This document shows, in pieces, positions 37,196 to 50,100 of a stretch of DNA of 64,000 nucleotides. Every line of letters begins with the position of its first letter. Position 1 is the stretch's first letter. Below the pieces are notes generated by a model. The model made no database searches, was not told where the DNA came from, and saw only the letters and a program-made list of their open reading frames with translations. This DNA is from Punctularia strigosozonata HHB-11173 SS5 (lineage: Eukaryota > Basidiomycota > Agaricomycetes > Corticiales > Punctulariaceae). The position numbers and the translations under genes were made by a program. The stretch spans positions 377,494-441,493 of the forward strand of contig NW_006767446.1 of the NCBI RefSeq assembly GCF_000264995.1. The letters are read 5' to 3'.

Positions 37196-40100
37196 GATGA
37201 TAGTCGAGGACGGGGCAGCCAAACACACTCGGGCAGATCACGGAAACAGAAAGCGGGCAGAGATGGTTGTCCAAGGCCTTATATACCAGTCTCCAGGGGT
37301 GCATGTGTGTTTCCACGGAAGATCTGGCCAGATGGGATTTCAAGCACAAGCCGAGCCCGGGTTCAGACGTGATGGGAGATTGCAGAGAATCTCCGGCGGA
37401 CACAGTGCGAAACGGACGGAAAGAGGCAACCGGAGAGAACGTCGAAGCCATTTGGGCGGCCGTATTGGCAGTAACGATATATGACTTTGCGGGACGTCCT
37501 ATTACGTCCACGCGGCGTAATGAACCTAAGCGAGCCGCGGGAACTTCCCCCTTACCGCACCCTTACTCCCAACTCTATTTGGGTCATTCGTCAGCTTCCG
37601 CTTTCATTTGATCACACACCGCTTTGCACTCGCACCGGGATCCCTTCGCCTTTCCGGTCGCAGCTGTGCCATAGTATTGTACCGCGACACAGTAGCATTC
37701 CGGACTCGCCGGCGCAGAGCCAGCACCACGTTCATAGTGGCCGCATCAAGTGGGAATGGCGTGCCGGGCGATATCTGCCAATGCGCACGCACATCGCGTG
37801 TCAAGCACAAGGAGACCAAAATCTCACCGACACGAGGAGCGTCCCGAAGAACCCGTCCTGTTTTCCGAGCCATATGATTCGACCTTCACCAAATCTGGCT
37901 GCTTCCGCGTTCCCTTTTCGGGTCATCCACGCAGGTTCTTTGTGCGATCTCTCGGCAAACATACAATTGAACTCCTTCCCGGGCAATCAAAGCGAAGTTT
38001 GTACCCGAGAGACCTGTCCACTGCTTTCCATTTGCGTCCCGTTCGCCATGCAGAGGTCATGCTGCGCTGTTCGCATCCGAGCACAGCTTGATCGTTACGG
38101 AAACAAATCCGGAGTCTTCCCGGGCTTGAGGCACCGTATCTTTGGGGAATTTACGTCAAGCTGCCTCGGAACACTCCGCGCCCACGCTGCTCCTCCCGCG
38201 GTGCATCACGGCTACACATCTTCCGCGACGCTGAGTGTTCCTTGCTTTCCGAGGCTTCTTCTTCTCAGCATTGCTCTGATCAGGTCACCTTCGTCTCGAA
38301 GCGTTATAGCTGCCGTGCTGTTCCCAAGCCCCGGTTGAACATGTACGCCAGTACCTTCGGAGCTTGAGAACGCTCATCCGGCTCCGGGCTGGGTTCCCAA
38401 GTTTTAGAATACGAGCGGCCAAGATGCGGCTGTCTGCTCTCTCGCATCCGTCATATGCGAAGGTTTTCCCTCTACTGCAAACGACCGGCTGACTCGCCAA
38501 ATGGACCTCGCTGGCCTCTTACCGTAGAGATCGACACACGGACATCTTACATATAACCGCCTGTGCTCCCATGTGATCTCGTCATCGTGCATCATGCTGC
38601 ATGATGCTTTGGCCCGATTGAAGGAGAAGCCCCCCGGCATTGTTCTTTTATCTATGGCAGATGGCGGCCCGCCGCTCGCAAATCCGAGACCAAGACAAGC
38701 TCCGGTCACACAATTCAGGACTCCGCTGTATAAACCGGCAACGGGTTGTGCCTACGCGGCTTGGCTGACGACAAGACCACCGTCACCGATACGGGAAAAC
38801 GCGCTTTGGTCCGATCTTCTCTTGGGGCTCCGCTGTTTACACCCGCACACCTGCTTGCTACTCAAGCATACCTGTCCACGGTGGGCATTCGCTTTGATTG
38901 GCTCGGAGAGAGACGCTATTTTCTCGCGACGATCTCACGTTTGGACGGGTTCTCGTTGCGCTGCGTCAGGTTCGGCCGCGATTCAGGATGCCGTTGCAGA
39001 CTTCAGGGTCTTGATGGAAGCTCTTCCAGACTTCGCATCAACAGGCGTCATGGGCTGCCTTACCGACGCTGCCTGCCCGCTCTGCGGACACGAGCCCTGA
39101 CACCGAGGACGTGGCCAGAGCCATCCCGTTCTGGCACACTTCTGACACGGCGGCTCGCCGACCGTGTCATCCACCTGCCGCGGCGCATCGGGTGGCGACG
39201 AGGGCTTTTTTTTCCAAGCACGACAACGATGGACGTCCCATTGCTGTAGCAACTTCGCGCATGACTTTTCTATAGGGAGGGGACTAGACCTTCTTTGCCG
39301 TCGGCCCAGGCCCTTGCATATATCTCTCGGGCTGTCATTCGCCCCTCGACCTGGGACCTCTTCTCCCGGCTCCGTTCCTTTGCTTCTTTTGCGAGACCCT
39401 TCTTTTCTTGTCGCGACCGCTCCGCGCTGGTCGCAAATCAGATGAGCGCTGCAAAAAAGCTCGCTCAGAGGGACTTCGAGTGGCGTTTTCTGTGCGGGCG
39501 GCGCGGGCTTCAAACTGCGATGTTTCTACTTCATCAGATGCACGACGAGGGCGGCGTCTGCATAAGCGTTGTGGCGCTGTTGCACTGCGGTAGTACCGAA
39601 GCTCGAGCTCGGGGGGTGATGATGATGTATCATCGTACGTGCCCGCGGTCTTCGCTCCAGCGTTATATCTGTCTCGCCTCTTCCACGAGAGACGGATCTT
39701 TATCGGAAAGCCCTGTAGCGGCACTTGATTTAGGGCGCGTTCGTCTCTCCCACGTCGTGACGCAGGGACCCGACGGTGGGTCGCTTTCGAGGAGATCGAT
39801 TCCTTCATACTACCTCGCTTCTCTCCAGCCTTCAGGGCACGCCCACTGGGTTTGGCCGCCGGGATCCGCACCATCAGCACTTCCTCAGGTTGCAGATGAT
39901 TTGTCTCTATGGATCTTTAGGCAAATCAGCTTGCTTGTTTCGTCTGAGCGTACGTGAGACTTACATTCCGTGATCGAATGATTCGCCCGTATTGAAGCCC
40001 GGCTCAGAAGGAACATCCAATAGCCTGTGGCGGTAGTTCGGCAGCCGATACGCCAGGCCGCCCTGACAGTATCCATTCTCAGAGCTCTTCTCCCGGAAAT

Positions 40101-41034
40101 CAAACCACGAAAGGAGGGCCCGTGTACCAGAGAGCACTTGCAGGAACGCCTTGAACACGCGCAGAGATCCCAAACACACACACAAGCATGGGACCTGCCC
40201 CCAAATCTTCGATGATCGCGGTGCATCCCGCGCGAGCTTCTGAGATGCGCCCGGCACGAAGCTGCAGATACCGAGAGCACCGCCGTTTCGGAGCGCCAAC
40301 TATCGGGGTGTGCGCGCGAGCGTCGTCCCACTCGCCGCACGAGCAACACTCGGCCGCAACGCTGGTATACAGGACACCGCGGACCGCAGTATTAACCCCG
40401 GGGTTGCCAGTTGGGGGAATTCCACAGCCCTGCGATGGCTATCTACCTTCTTCCCCAGATCGCGAACCCAAACGATCGATCTGAGTAAGTACAGAGAAAA
40501 TCGGAGCTTCTGGCACCGTCTTCTACCGATCGCGCCGCTGGTAAATTACCGCACCGCCAAGCCACAACCTGACTATACTTACTCACAAGGATTGTAACCC
40601 CAGCGTGTCTCATCACTGGAAGTGGATAGGATTCGTGAGTGGCGTTCCTTCGTGGTTTGGCTATCTAGGCTCTGGAGTGGGTGCATGGGCCGGGCGGTGC
40701 AAAAGGCGTGCTCTGCTTCAGATGACATATGAGTCGGTGAAACCTCGATAGTCAACGAAGAATTCATTCCTGCCGTCTCGAAGCAGCGGCGACGGTGATT
40801 TGGCACGATAACCGCAACTAAAGCCTAAGCATTCACTCACGCCGGCATATCGGGCGGCGAAGCAAGTCATTGCGGCAAGGGGGAACCTCGAGGGACCACA
40901 TGTCCGCAAACGTATCACCGTCCGTCCCGCATGCAGCCTGCAGGCGGCGGACAGGAACTTGTTCAAAACAATAATCGTACACAGTCCACTAGATCACCGG
41001 AGATGAGAAACGCGAGGACCGAAGGGCACCTTCG
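37196..41034. other. Gene-poor stretch, about 3.8 kb, with long random open frames
   Basis: Open frames up to 285 codons occur (for example 37481-38338 plus), several overlapping on both strands, but none has a domain, codon-level protein character or splice chain. A minus frame around 39000-39300 contains a Cys-rich piece (PPCQKCARTG), faintly recalling a zinc-knuckle. No terminal repeats were found. It may be old, decayed repeat DNA. Confidence 0.4.
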
Positions 41035-43305
41035 CTATCGAAGCTCTGGGGGCCATTCCTTTCGCGGGCGCCACCTGCCCTCCGCGTCAAACCTTGGGTT
41101 CGTCGGGAAGTTCATGCCGTCGTACGTCGGCCTGCCCACGGGTACTACATCATATAGCGAAAAAAAAGAGTCAGCTCAGCTCACACATACCGCAACGAGG
41201 AGCGAAAAGCAGGAGCGGTTGATCGAACTGTCGGGGCGGGGGGCGGACGCTTCCTCATGTATTCTAGAATACTCACAGAACCAGAATAGAGGCCTGGGTC
41301 CCATGACGCTCTCCCAGTTTGCCCGCATGCTGCCGAGCCACCAGAGGTTGCCTTCGCGGCCAATCCTGCCCCACTCTTCGTCCCATTGCCGCTTCGTTCG
41401 TCTCTTCGCCCTGCACACACCACAGACTTCCATCTCAGTATCTCCGTTTTGCTTTACATTGAATAGAACGCACCGGAACTCCCAGCAGGCGTACATCATG
41501 TTCAGCCCCTCGCGTTCCCGCTCGTGCATCGAGTGCGCCATCAGCTGCTCCACGGTCGTCATATTGAGCAGTATGAGCCGCGTGTGCGATACGAGTAAAG
41601 TTGAGGTGAAGAGCGAGAATAGCGCAGATCTGTCGTCGGGAGAAAACGTGTTGCGTCAGCTCGAGGTAAAACAGGCGGGGAGGTAACGTACAACGCGATG
41701 ATGACGATGTGCTGCGCGTCCACGTTCGAATCGTTCTCGTCACCGTGTCGCACGTTCATACCCAGGAGGGTACTGAACACCCACAAACAGAACAGAAGGG
41801 CCCAAAGGAGGAAGACGAGGAAAAACTTGTGATTGAAGGCGCCGACGCACTGGCCTATCCAGGGGCAGTGGTGGTCATAGCGGAGAATGCACTACCAGAA
41901 AACCGTGCGTAAGCGGAACCTGCGGAGATATACGCGAACGAGGAGAACAGGGCATACCGTTCCGCAGAGCCGACAATGATGAGCGCGATAGGGCTTGATC
42001 AGGCCGTCTCGCTGGCAGTATCTGAACTCTGGCAGAAGGACAGGCCTATCACTCGGTTGGCGGCTATAAGTGCCGGGAAGCGGCGGTTGTCGATAGCTAT
42101 AGCTTCCAGAGTTCGACGGCCCCTGCGACCGGGGATAGTGGTATTGGTGCTGGACCTGCCTGGATCCAGGCGTGTGGGCAGGCGGAGGCGGAGATAGCGT
42201 CTGGGTTTGGGCCGCTTGCGAGGCCACGGCGGGTATAGCGTGCAGCACGCCCGCGTTGGGGTCGGAGGGCGGAGGAGGCGGGCTGCCCATGCGCTTCTCG
42301 GGCGTGACATGTTGCGCGGAGGGATCCATGAGAGTGTGATCGCTGGTGAGGCTTTGGGTGTGTGAGTGTGAGAGCTGGCGGGTGTGGGAGGGCTGGGGGT
42401 GGGGGATGGAAGATCGGGTTGGCTGGCGAGACATCTGCTCGTACGAGCGGCCGCGGGTGCGTTCTTCGTCCGCCGCGGTGCCGTCTTCTTCTTCATATGT
42501 GTGCCAAGAGTCTTCCGGGGGCAGGTCAAAAGGCGGCGTCGACTTCTCCACGACTTTGCGGGCCTGGCCTGGCGGTGTGAACACGACCTGGAGATGGAGG
42601 TGAGGATTGCAGTGAGGTTCGAGAAAGAGGGGTTGAGAGCGTACCATTGCGTAGCTCCAGAACATCATAATCGCGAGCGGGCATACAACGACGAGAAACG
42701 CAACTTCGATCGCGCGGATATCAGCTCCGGGGATCCGCACCGAAGGCTATCTAATACTCACTTCCTTCGGACCTCGAGCCTAACGCTCCGGAACTCCGAT
42801 GTATCATAGGAACGCAGAACCTTCCAATGTATACGTAGCACGCATACACCATGATGCCCTTTCGAAGAAAAAGAAAAAGAAGAACCGTTGCTGCGTGAGC
42901 GTCATTCCTATCTCGCCGCAGTAATCATAGCGACATCCGTACCACGGTTATGAACACGGCCAACTTGAGCACGATCCAGGGCTGCTTCTTCTGCCGCGCG
43001 TATCTCCGCTGTCGTGCAGCCCGGGCGGACTCGGCGACGATGCCGCAACAGCGGTGGTCTCCTCTTCCTCCCTGGGACGCCCTCGTGGACGGCCGGCGAG
43101 TGCTCGTAGGCCGTTCATCGTTGTGTACAGAGTGGGAGGCGGCTGTTGGTGCTGGATCGTCGTTGCTGTTCGGGTTGGGTCTGAGGATGCCGCCGTTGTA
43201 GTCGACGGAGGGGGACATAGGTCGTCGCAGGACAGAGGCTGGAGCAGAAACAACATCCCACAGCACGGCAGGCGTTGAGGTGATGAGGTCATCCGATTGT
43301 CTCAT
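41035..43305 (-). CDS. DHHC palmitoyltransferase (Pfa3-like)
   Basis: A multi-exon gene starts at 43305 ([10 protein letters not shown]) and stops at 41035-41037. Order: disordered N-terminus; first membrane helix [13 protein letters not shown] (~42960); [12 protein letters not shown]; a second helix [20 protein letters not shown] (~42690); a long Pro/Ser/His-rich cytosolic insert of about 200 residues; then [21 protein letters not shown], split by an intron from [20 protein letters not shown] (41850-41905). Further helices follow, then a conserved C-terminus [20 protein letters not shown]. The DHHC Cys and zinc-binding Cys/His ligands are all visible, so it should S-acylate membrane proteins. 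The enlarged linker before the Cys-rich domain is unusual compared with yeast Pfa3. Substrate is unknown. Confidence 0.85.
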
Positions 43306-43473
43306 GGCGGTCCGGCAACCACTGACATTGATCAAACATTGATTTGCTGTAGCCTATACACAACAAGCAGAAAAACAACATCGCGAAGAAGAATAATCCC
43401 ATTTGCAAGTGCGTGAATACACGGGTATAGAGGACGTCTGATGGACTGTAAGTCAGCCAACCACGAGTTCCCC

Positions 43474-44304
43474 TCATGTTCCCAACTTGATGATGGACTC
43501 GTACTCTGGGAACCACTTCTTCGCGAGCGCCACCACGTACCGCATCAAGCGCGGCTTGCCCAATATGAGAACGTTGAACTCCGGATTGGACTGCAACGCG
43601 AGGGAGTTGACGAGGAACGACCAAGTCACGATGTCCACCATCGTCGGCTCCTCTCCCCCATGGAAGAACTCCGACTTGGCCGCCGAGAGCCTGGCGTCCA
43701 ACGCGTCCACGTACTCCTTCAGCAGCACGTCCACCTCCTCGTCCGAGTGCCGCGCGACGCCGTGGCCCGTCAGCCCCGTCTTGATGCGGCGATAGATGAT
43801 CCACGCGATGACCGGCTTCACCGGCGCGGGCGCGCTCAGCTCGTGCTTCACTATCGCGTAGTTGGCGGGCCGGAGCCAGCGCGTGCTCACCACGGCGGGG
43901 TAAACGAGCTCCTCGACCCACGCCTGCCACGCGCGCGAATCGGCACGCTCGGCGGGCGTCAGGGATGCGTCCGGATCCGGGGAGAGGCCACTGGCGATCA
44001 GGTGGCGAACAATGTAGTGCGAGTCGGGGATGACCTGGCTGGAGCCCGGGGTGGTGATCGTGGCCCAGGGGAGTTTGCCCTTGGGCGCGGTGAACGGGAC
44101 GGCGTCCGCGAGCTCGTAGGACGGCGATCCGACCGCGCGGAGGAATGTCTCGAGTTTTTGGCAGTACCCGGAGGCGCTGGGGATGTTCGCGCTGGGCTTG
44201 GAGAAGCCGTGGATAACGACGGAGGCAGTCTTAGAATCTGTGTTGCTGGGCAGTAAGGTCAGCGCGAACAGCGAGGGTGTTGAGAATGTTCGAACAGACC
44301 TCAT
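43474..44304 (-). CDS. GST-fold protein, FAX/metaxin-like
   Basis: A single uninterrupted frame of 276 residues starts MRSVRTFSTPSLF and ends ESIIKLGT. The N-terminal ~90 residues fit a thioredoxin-like half (SGYCQKLETFLRAVGSPSYE, then KGKLPWATIT and IPDSHYIVRHLIASG). The rest is an all-helical GST C-terminal half (WQAWVEELVYPAVVSTRW, FFHGGEEPTMVDIVTWSFL). KGKLPW followed by an IxDSxxI motif is typical of failed-axon-connections/metaxin-type GST relatives. The absence of introns is notable among intron-rich neighbours. It could be a glutathione-dependent detoxification enzyme or a mitochondrial outer-membrane-associated protein; no catalytic residue decides this. Confidence 0.75.
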   Translation of the reverse strand: MRSVRTFSTPSLFALTLLPSNTDSKTASVVIHGFSKPSANIPSASGYCQKLETFLRAVGSPSYELADAVPFTAPKGKLPWATITTPGSSQVIPDSHYIVRHLIASGLSPDPDASLTPAERADSRAWQAWVEELVYPAVVSTRWLRPANYAIVKHELSAPAPVKPVIAWIIYRRIKTGLTGHGVARHSDEEVDVLLKEYVDALDARLSAAKSEFFHGGEEPTMVDIVTWSFLVNSLALQSNPEFNVLILGKPRLMRYVVALAKKWFPEYESIIKLGT

Positions 44305-44920
44305 GTTGGTGTGCTATTCGTTGCAAAACTTCGTCATCGTTTGGGGATTTAAGTGCGTCTTCGGGTGGTCATAGGATGCTGACGCAACCTTTCGGCAGGC
44401 GCAATCAGCAAGATACGAGTACACCTCGCATCACAGACTGCGGTTTCTGCGGGCGCAGGCGCTATACATCAAGATGCCGTGGAAGATGGAAAGTATGTAG
44501 GCGGCGAATTCCAGAGAGTTTCCGTCCGTTGACGTCGCTCGCCGAGTCGCAGCCCGCGGAGAACTGGTCGCGATCCCGTGATCCACCAGGCCACCTGGCT
44601 ACTGAACGCGGATTTGTGGGTCCACCGCATCATACGCACAAAGAACCACAATTAGCTTCATCTCACAGCGGCTGAGATGAAAGGTGCCATTCGTGGTACT
44701 CTGCAATTTTTGTACTCATCGCGTTGCGGACGACACGCATCATTATAGTCCAGTGGCCAACGATCGCGTCGTCGGAGTTGTGACCTTGTGGCTCTCGGAG
44801 GACCTTGCATTGTCGGCGCCTAAATAAATACCAACGCACGCGCGCACTTGACCCTCGTCTCTCACTGTCCCCGCAACGCGCAACGCCCCTTCATCCTCTT
44901 CGAGTGGCACTACCGGCACG
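44305..44920. other. Intergenic between divergent genes
   Basis: About 600 bp separates the divergent GST-fold and F-box-like genes. It contains no supported gene; it must hold both promoters. Confidence 0.45.
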
Positions 44921-46350
44921 ATGAAAAAATCTACCGGTGACATGTCCAAGATCCTCAGAATACGGGCCGAGCGGCCTATCCGGAGGTGCGTCGTCATCAA
45001 CCGACTGTCGTTGACCTACTCAGCACCCCGTTATCTGACGCTCCCCTTCTTCACGACAGAACTCTCTCAGCGGCTAAACGACAACTTCACCTCACGGCGC
45101 CTCGTCGAAGCGCCACCGCTGCTCTTCCGCTTGTACACGAAGTGGACACAGGCGCTGAAACCGAAACCGAGGAAGAACCCGACGCCGACGCCGATGTAGC
45201 CGAGAGATTGCGCATACGCAAGCAAACTCGGCAAGTCAAAACACGCCAGTTATGCGTCTACCGGAGGCCTACACCAGTCCTCCCCATCGAGCTCATCGCG
45301 ATGATAATCGAACGCGCCTGCTACCGCGACCAGAAGACCGCCTGCCGCCTCTGCCTCATCTCGCGCCTCTTCAAATCCATCGCCGAGCCCCTCGCCTACC
45401 GGGCGCTACAGATCACCTCCCCGGCCCAGCTCCAATCCTTCGTCCACAGCCGATCGCCTAACGAGGGTTTCGCGCCCCTCTCCCGCCTTATCACCTCCTT
45501 CTGGTACGCCGACCTCCCGAGACGCGACCCGCGTGACTTCTACCTCCACGCGCCCTGCATCGGCCCGGCCTTCTCCAACCTGCGCGCCCTCGCGATGGAC
45601 ATGCACGCGTTCTACTACTTTTCGCGCCACCTCGCCGACCACGTCCGCGCGCGCATCCCGCCCGAAGTCCTCCAAGCAGACGGCGCGCCACCGTTCGGCG
45701 TCCCCAAGCTGGACCCCGCCAAGGTCGATCAGCAGCAGGTCGACGGCCCGCGCATCACGACGCTCATGCTCCGGCGCACCCACTGCGGCCCCAGGTTCGA
45801 CCTCTCCCAGGTGCTCCACGTGCCCGTCACCGTCGCGTCCGTCACGCATCTGTACGCCTCGGACGACATGATCGTCTGGATGCACGTCCCCTACCACCCG
45901 TTTCGCGAAGCGTTCCGAAAGCTCACCCACCTCGCCGTCTACCGCATCTATCCCGTCGCCATCCCCGGCTTCCTCGACGCCCTCCGCACAACCCTCGAGA
46001 CCTACCCCGCGCTGCAGATGCTCGTCGTGTGCGTGCACGTGCCGGACCCCTCCGAGCGCCCCGTCTCCGAGCCGGACGAATGGACGGCCGCGAGCGCGTA
46101 TCAGCGCGAGGAGGCACCGAAGTGGCCGAAGAGGCTGTTCAAGAAGGGGCGGGCAGGGGTACACAAGACGACAGACTGGGAGATGCTGCAGGACTTTGCC
46201 GCCAACGACAAGCGAAAGAGGGTGTACATCCTTCCGCATATGCGAACGATGAAAGAAGAGTGGGACGATATGGTTTTGGGAGAAGGGGAATCGGTTTGGG
46301 ACCGCGCGAAGCGAGTTCAAGTCCGACCTCGGGTCGACACGCTGCGATAG
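44921..46350 (+). CDS. F-box-like protein
   Basis: The 454-codon frame from 44986 has no ATG near its start. It is reached by splicing from an upstream exon beginning MKKSTGDMSKILRIR (44921-44985) across a 38-nt intron (44986-45023), giving RS-TPLSDAPLLH. At ~45285-45400 lies an F-box-like helix set: PVLPIELIAMIIERACYRD, then CRLCLISRLFKSIAEPLAYR. The remaining ~330 residues lack obvious leucine-rich repeats but contain THLAVYRIYPVAIPGFLDAL-type segments seen in basidiomycete F-box-like proteins. These families, expanded in mushrooms, are thought to be SCF ubiquitin-ligase substrate adaptors; no substrate can be inferred. The very short intron is the weak point. Confidence 0.68.
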
Positions 46351-47153
46351 TGCGCTTTTATGACTACTCTAGCGACTGTACACGTTTCTAGTTCCTGTTT
46401 CTGTCCTGTTCCAGAGATCGCGCAGGTATACGATCGACTGCTACTATGGACCTTGGCGACTTTCACCTGATGTGAAACACCCTTCTCGCCCGCCTCAAGC
46501 ATCCCACAGCACCTCTGATAATTTAATACTTGTACACATCAGAGTAGGGGTATCATCTCAATATATCCGAGATATTTAATTATCCGAGTGAGGGGAGCAG
46601 TCTACGCAAATCGAGCAGGCCGATACACAGGGCTTATTAATAGATTTCTGACCGGCATCTTTTTGGCAGAATGAGTTTTGCGCCGTGCTCTTAATGACTT
46701 CAGATTATGACTGACCATGTACATGGCTATCTATGTGTGAAGCCAATAAAGGTTTGAGCAAGAATTGAAGGAGAGCGGACAGCAGTGAAACGGATGTGGA
46801 CCCGTAGTAATCCTCTCACGCAATCACATGGCGCGTTCAATTCATTGGCGGCAATTAGACGCATGCTCTCCTCGCTTCCTCACGCTGTCTGCATGTTAAC
46901 TTATGAGCACATTCCTATATGTGGCGTAGTCTTCTTACCATACTCAGGTCACTGGGCCGGTTGACCAGGGCTCAGTAACGGGTGGAAACCTCCTTATCAG
47001 CTACCAGCTTACGACGACACCGAAAACCCGCTCTTTGACTCCTCCGCCGATGATCCCCCTCGTGTTAGTATCCAGAGCCGAGTGAGCGATGGCCAATGGA
47101 TTACTAGAACTATCTTATACCGATGCTCTGTTTGACAGGCCGCTTCTCCCGTG
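46351..47153. other. Intergenic upstream of the TPR-CHAT gene
   Basis: AT-rich sequence with no open frame of note; it probably contains the promoter of the next gene. No repeat or RNA gene was recognised. Confidence 0.45.
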
Positions 47154-50100
47154 ATGGGCTCAGACAACGTCGGGTACACTGACTGTGCAGGGATTACAAT
47201 ACGCCTGTTGACCTATCGATTCAGTCTCGCTGAGTATGCAATGGTATGACATCCTTGAGTGATTTTGATTGCTGAATTGATTGGAGTTAGAGATACGGAG
47301 CTAGAAACGGCAATCTTACAATGGCAACTGTTTCTGGAATGGCGTACTACGACGGGCTCTCCTACAACACTGTCGCTGCTCAGCGAATACGCAGAACTCC
47401 TGAGACTGCGATACCAAAGCCATGGATCCGTCGAAGATCTAGAACAGAGCATTGAACTTCATCGACGGGTCCTGGATTCTCTGCGATTCCGTGGAAATCC
47501 GCGCCCCGCGGCACTGAATACCCTCGGTGTCGTTCATGCCCTTCGATTCTTCGTCTTCACTAGACCCGATGATATCCAGACATCCATCTCATTGCACGAA
47601 GAAGCGCTCTCGATTGCTTCATCGCAGAGCCATGACTATGTGGAGTCTCTTGCCGACCTTGCACAGGCTCTTATCTTCTTGCATCGCCTGGATACCGGCG
47701 CGCCCTTGGTCAAACGCGCCATCCACCTCCTTCGCGAGGCGCTCGATCTTATCCGCGTCGACGACCCCCTATTCTTGACCTGTACCTCGCGCCTGTCGGA
47801 TGCCCTCCGCCAGTTATTTACCTACTCGGGTGGCAAACCGAAGGATATTCAAGAGTCAGTCCGTTTAGCGCGTTTGATCCTCGAGAAAGTCCCCCCCGGT
47901 CATCGACAAATACCGGAGTTTCTGATCGGGCTCGGGGGGAAACTCGGTATATTGTTCGAGGTCGAAGATTTACAGGAATATCGGGAGGAGGAAAGGCTGT
48001 TATATCGACGAGCCCTCCTCATACAGTCACCCAAACACCCCTTGAGGTGCGTGGCGTTAACCCAACTCGCGTTCGCCCTCGGCTTGGCTGAAAACTATGG
48101 AGAATGCACGAGCGCCGTATACGACGAAGCCATCGATGCCAGCCTTGAAGCTCTCTCCCTGATCACTTCGGGTCATATACGATATCACGCCGTTCTCTGC
48201 ACGCTCGGGTATACGTACTTTCGGCGATCCACTTGCTCTCTATCCCATCGTAAGGACCTAGACGAGAGCATTTCACTACAGCGCCGCGGCATCTCCTACG
48301 TTCCCCCCACTGCGAGTCACCGGTACATACACCTACACAATCTTGCCGAGGCGCTTCAAGCTCGTTGGACACGCGATCGGGACCCGACGGATATAGAAGA
48401 GGTGATTAATCTGACCCGGGAAGCACTCCGCCTCTGCCCGCCAGATCACCACGACCATCCCTACGCCTTGTATGCCCTGGGCAAGCGACTCGTGGTTAGT
48501 TCGATATGGTCTATCGCAGAACTGGATGACATTGTTCGATGTTTCGAGGCTCTCCTCGAGACGAGGTACCCCGTCGGACATGGCTTGAGATCTTGGGCAC
48601 TTGGAAATATCGCTCAGCTTGTCCACGCGCGATATATGCGGTCGCAAGATCCGAACGACTGGACGTATGCCATGGACTGCTTCCAATGCGCCGCCGATGA
48701 CCCTCATACGTCCTATCTTCGCCGCTTCGCAGCAGCACAGAGATGGACGGCGGCCGGAGAGAAATCCGGGTCCGTGGAGATGGCGCTGAAGGCGTATCGA
48801 CGCGCCGTGGACATGCTCCCGCACCAGATCTATCTCGGCCTGGACCTCGCGGGGCAGTTGGAGTCGATGAAGAGCAAGTTCGCTTCCGTGTCATGCGAGG
48901 CAGCGGGCTGCGCGTTGGCAGCGTCGCAGCCGGAAGAGGCGGTACGAATGCTTGAGAAGAGTCGGTCAGTATTTTGGGCGCAAATGCTCCAGCTTCGCGC
49001 GTCGTTCGAAGGCGTTCCGGCGAGCCTCGCGGAACAGATCATCCAGGCTGCCAAAGGTCTCGAGATATTCCACTCCCACGTGCCGTGCACGGATGCATCA
49101 GGGGCGGAACGAACTATCCAGCAACGCGTATTACACCAGAAATTCCAAGAGCTGCTGAGACAAGTTCGGACATACCCCGGTTTCGATAACTTTTTGTTGC
49201 CGTACTCCTTCGATCAGCTCGCTGAAGTCACCGCACGCGGGCCTGTCGTCCTCCTCATCTCCAGCGAGCGCTATGGATCGTCTGCAATTATCATGAGAAG
49301 CCCGGGCAGTGGTGTGGAGCCCGTTTCTCTGGCAGGCTTCACCACCCGTTTCTGGAGGGATTTGATGACACTGGTCGATGACGTGGTTGCAAACGGCCAA
49401 GCTCCCTCCAGACATACACAAGGACCGCGTAAGTCGAGATTAGGGATTGTCAAGGCAGAGGTGCCTATGCGAGACGAGAATGATCTCATGGAGTCCCTGT
49501 GGCTCAATGTGGTGCAACCGGTTCTCATTCGGCTCCGCTTACAGGTGCGTTTTTCTCTAGTTTTGAGAGCACCAAGACCTAATGACAGCTTCAAGAAATG
49601 CAAGTCGTATGTCGCGCGACCCAGAATATGGTGGTGCTGCGCCGGTGCCTTCGCGTCGCTGCCGGTGCATGCTGCAGGGACAATGAAACCCTCGCCCACA
49701 TTTCTGAGCGACTTCGCGGTTTCGTCGTACATTCCGAGCCTATCAAGTCTCATAGCCGCAAGGCAGAAAGAAAGCGAATCCCACATTCGAAAAATTCTCG
49801 TCGTTGCAGAGCCACACGCAGAAGGCCACTCGCCTTTGCCCGAGGCTCTCCGCGAGGTAAACATCATCCGAGACAAGTTGGCCAGCAACCCACTTGCATC
49901 GCTCAATTTGAGGACAGAGATACATGCGGACAGAGCGTCTGTTATGAAGCAGATGGAAGACGCGTCGGTTATTCATCTCGCTTGCCATGGCTTACAGAAT
50001 CGTGATCGACCACTGTCAAGCGGGTTTCTGTTGCGGAATGAGAAGCTCACCATCAGCGACATCATGAAACTGAATCTTCCGCATGCGCGCTTTGCGTTCC

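Noticed and set aside
37481-38338. 285-codon plus-strand open frame
   Set aside because: It does not show domain content, low-complexity bias typical of real fungal disordered proteins, or supporting exons; other frames overlap it on both strands.
43441-44256. 271-codon plus frame opposite the GST-fold gene
   Set aside because: The opposite strand encodes an uninterrupted, recognisable GST-like protein; this frame is its shadow.
45406-46320. 304-codon minus frame opposite the F-box-like gene
   Set aside because: It is an antisense shadow; composition is Val/Gly/Glu-rich with no domain, while the plus strand has an F-box-like motif.
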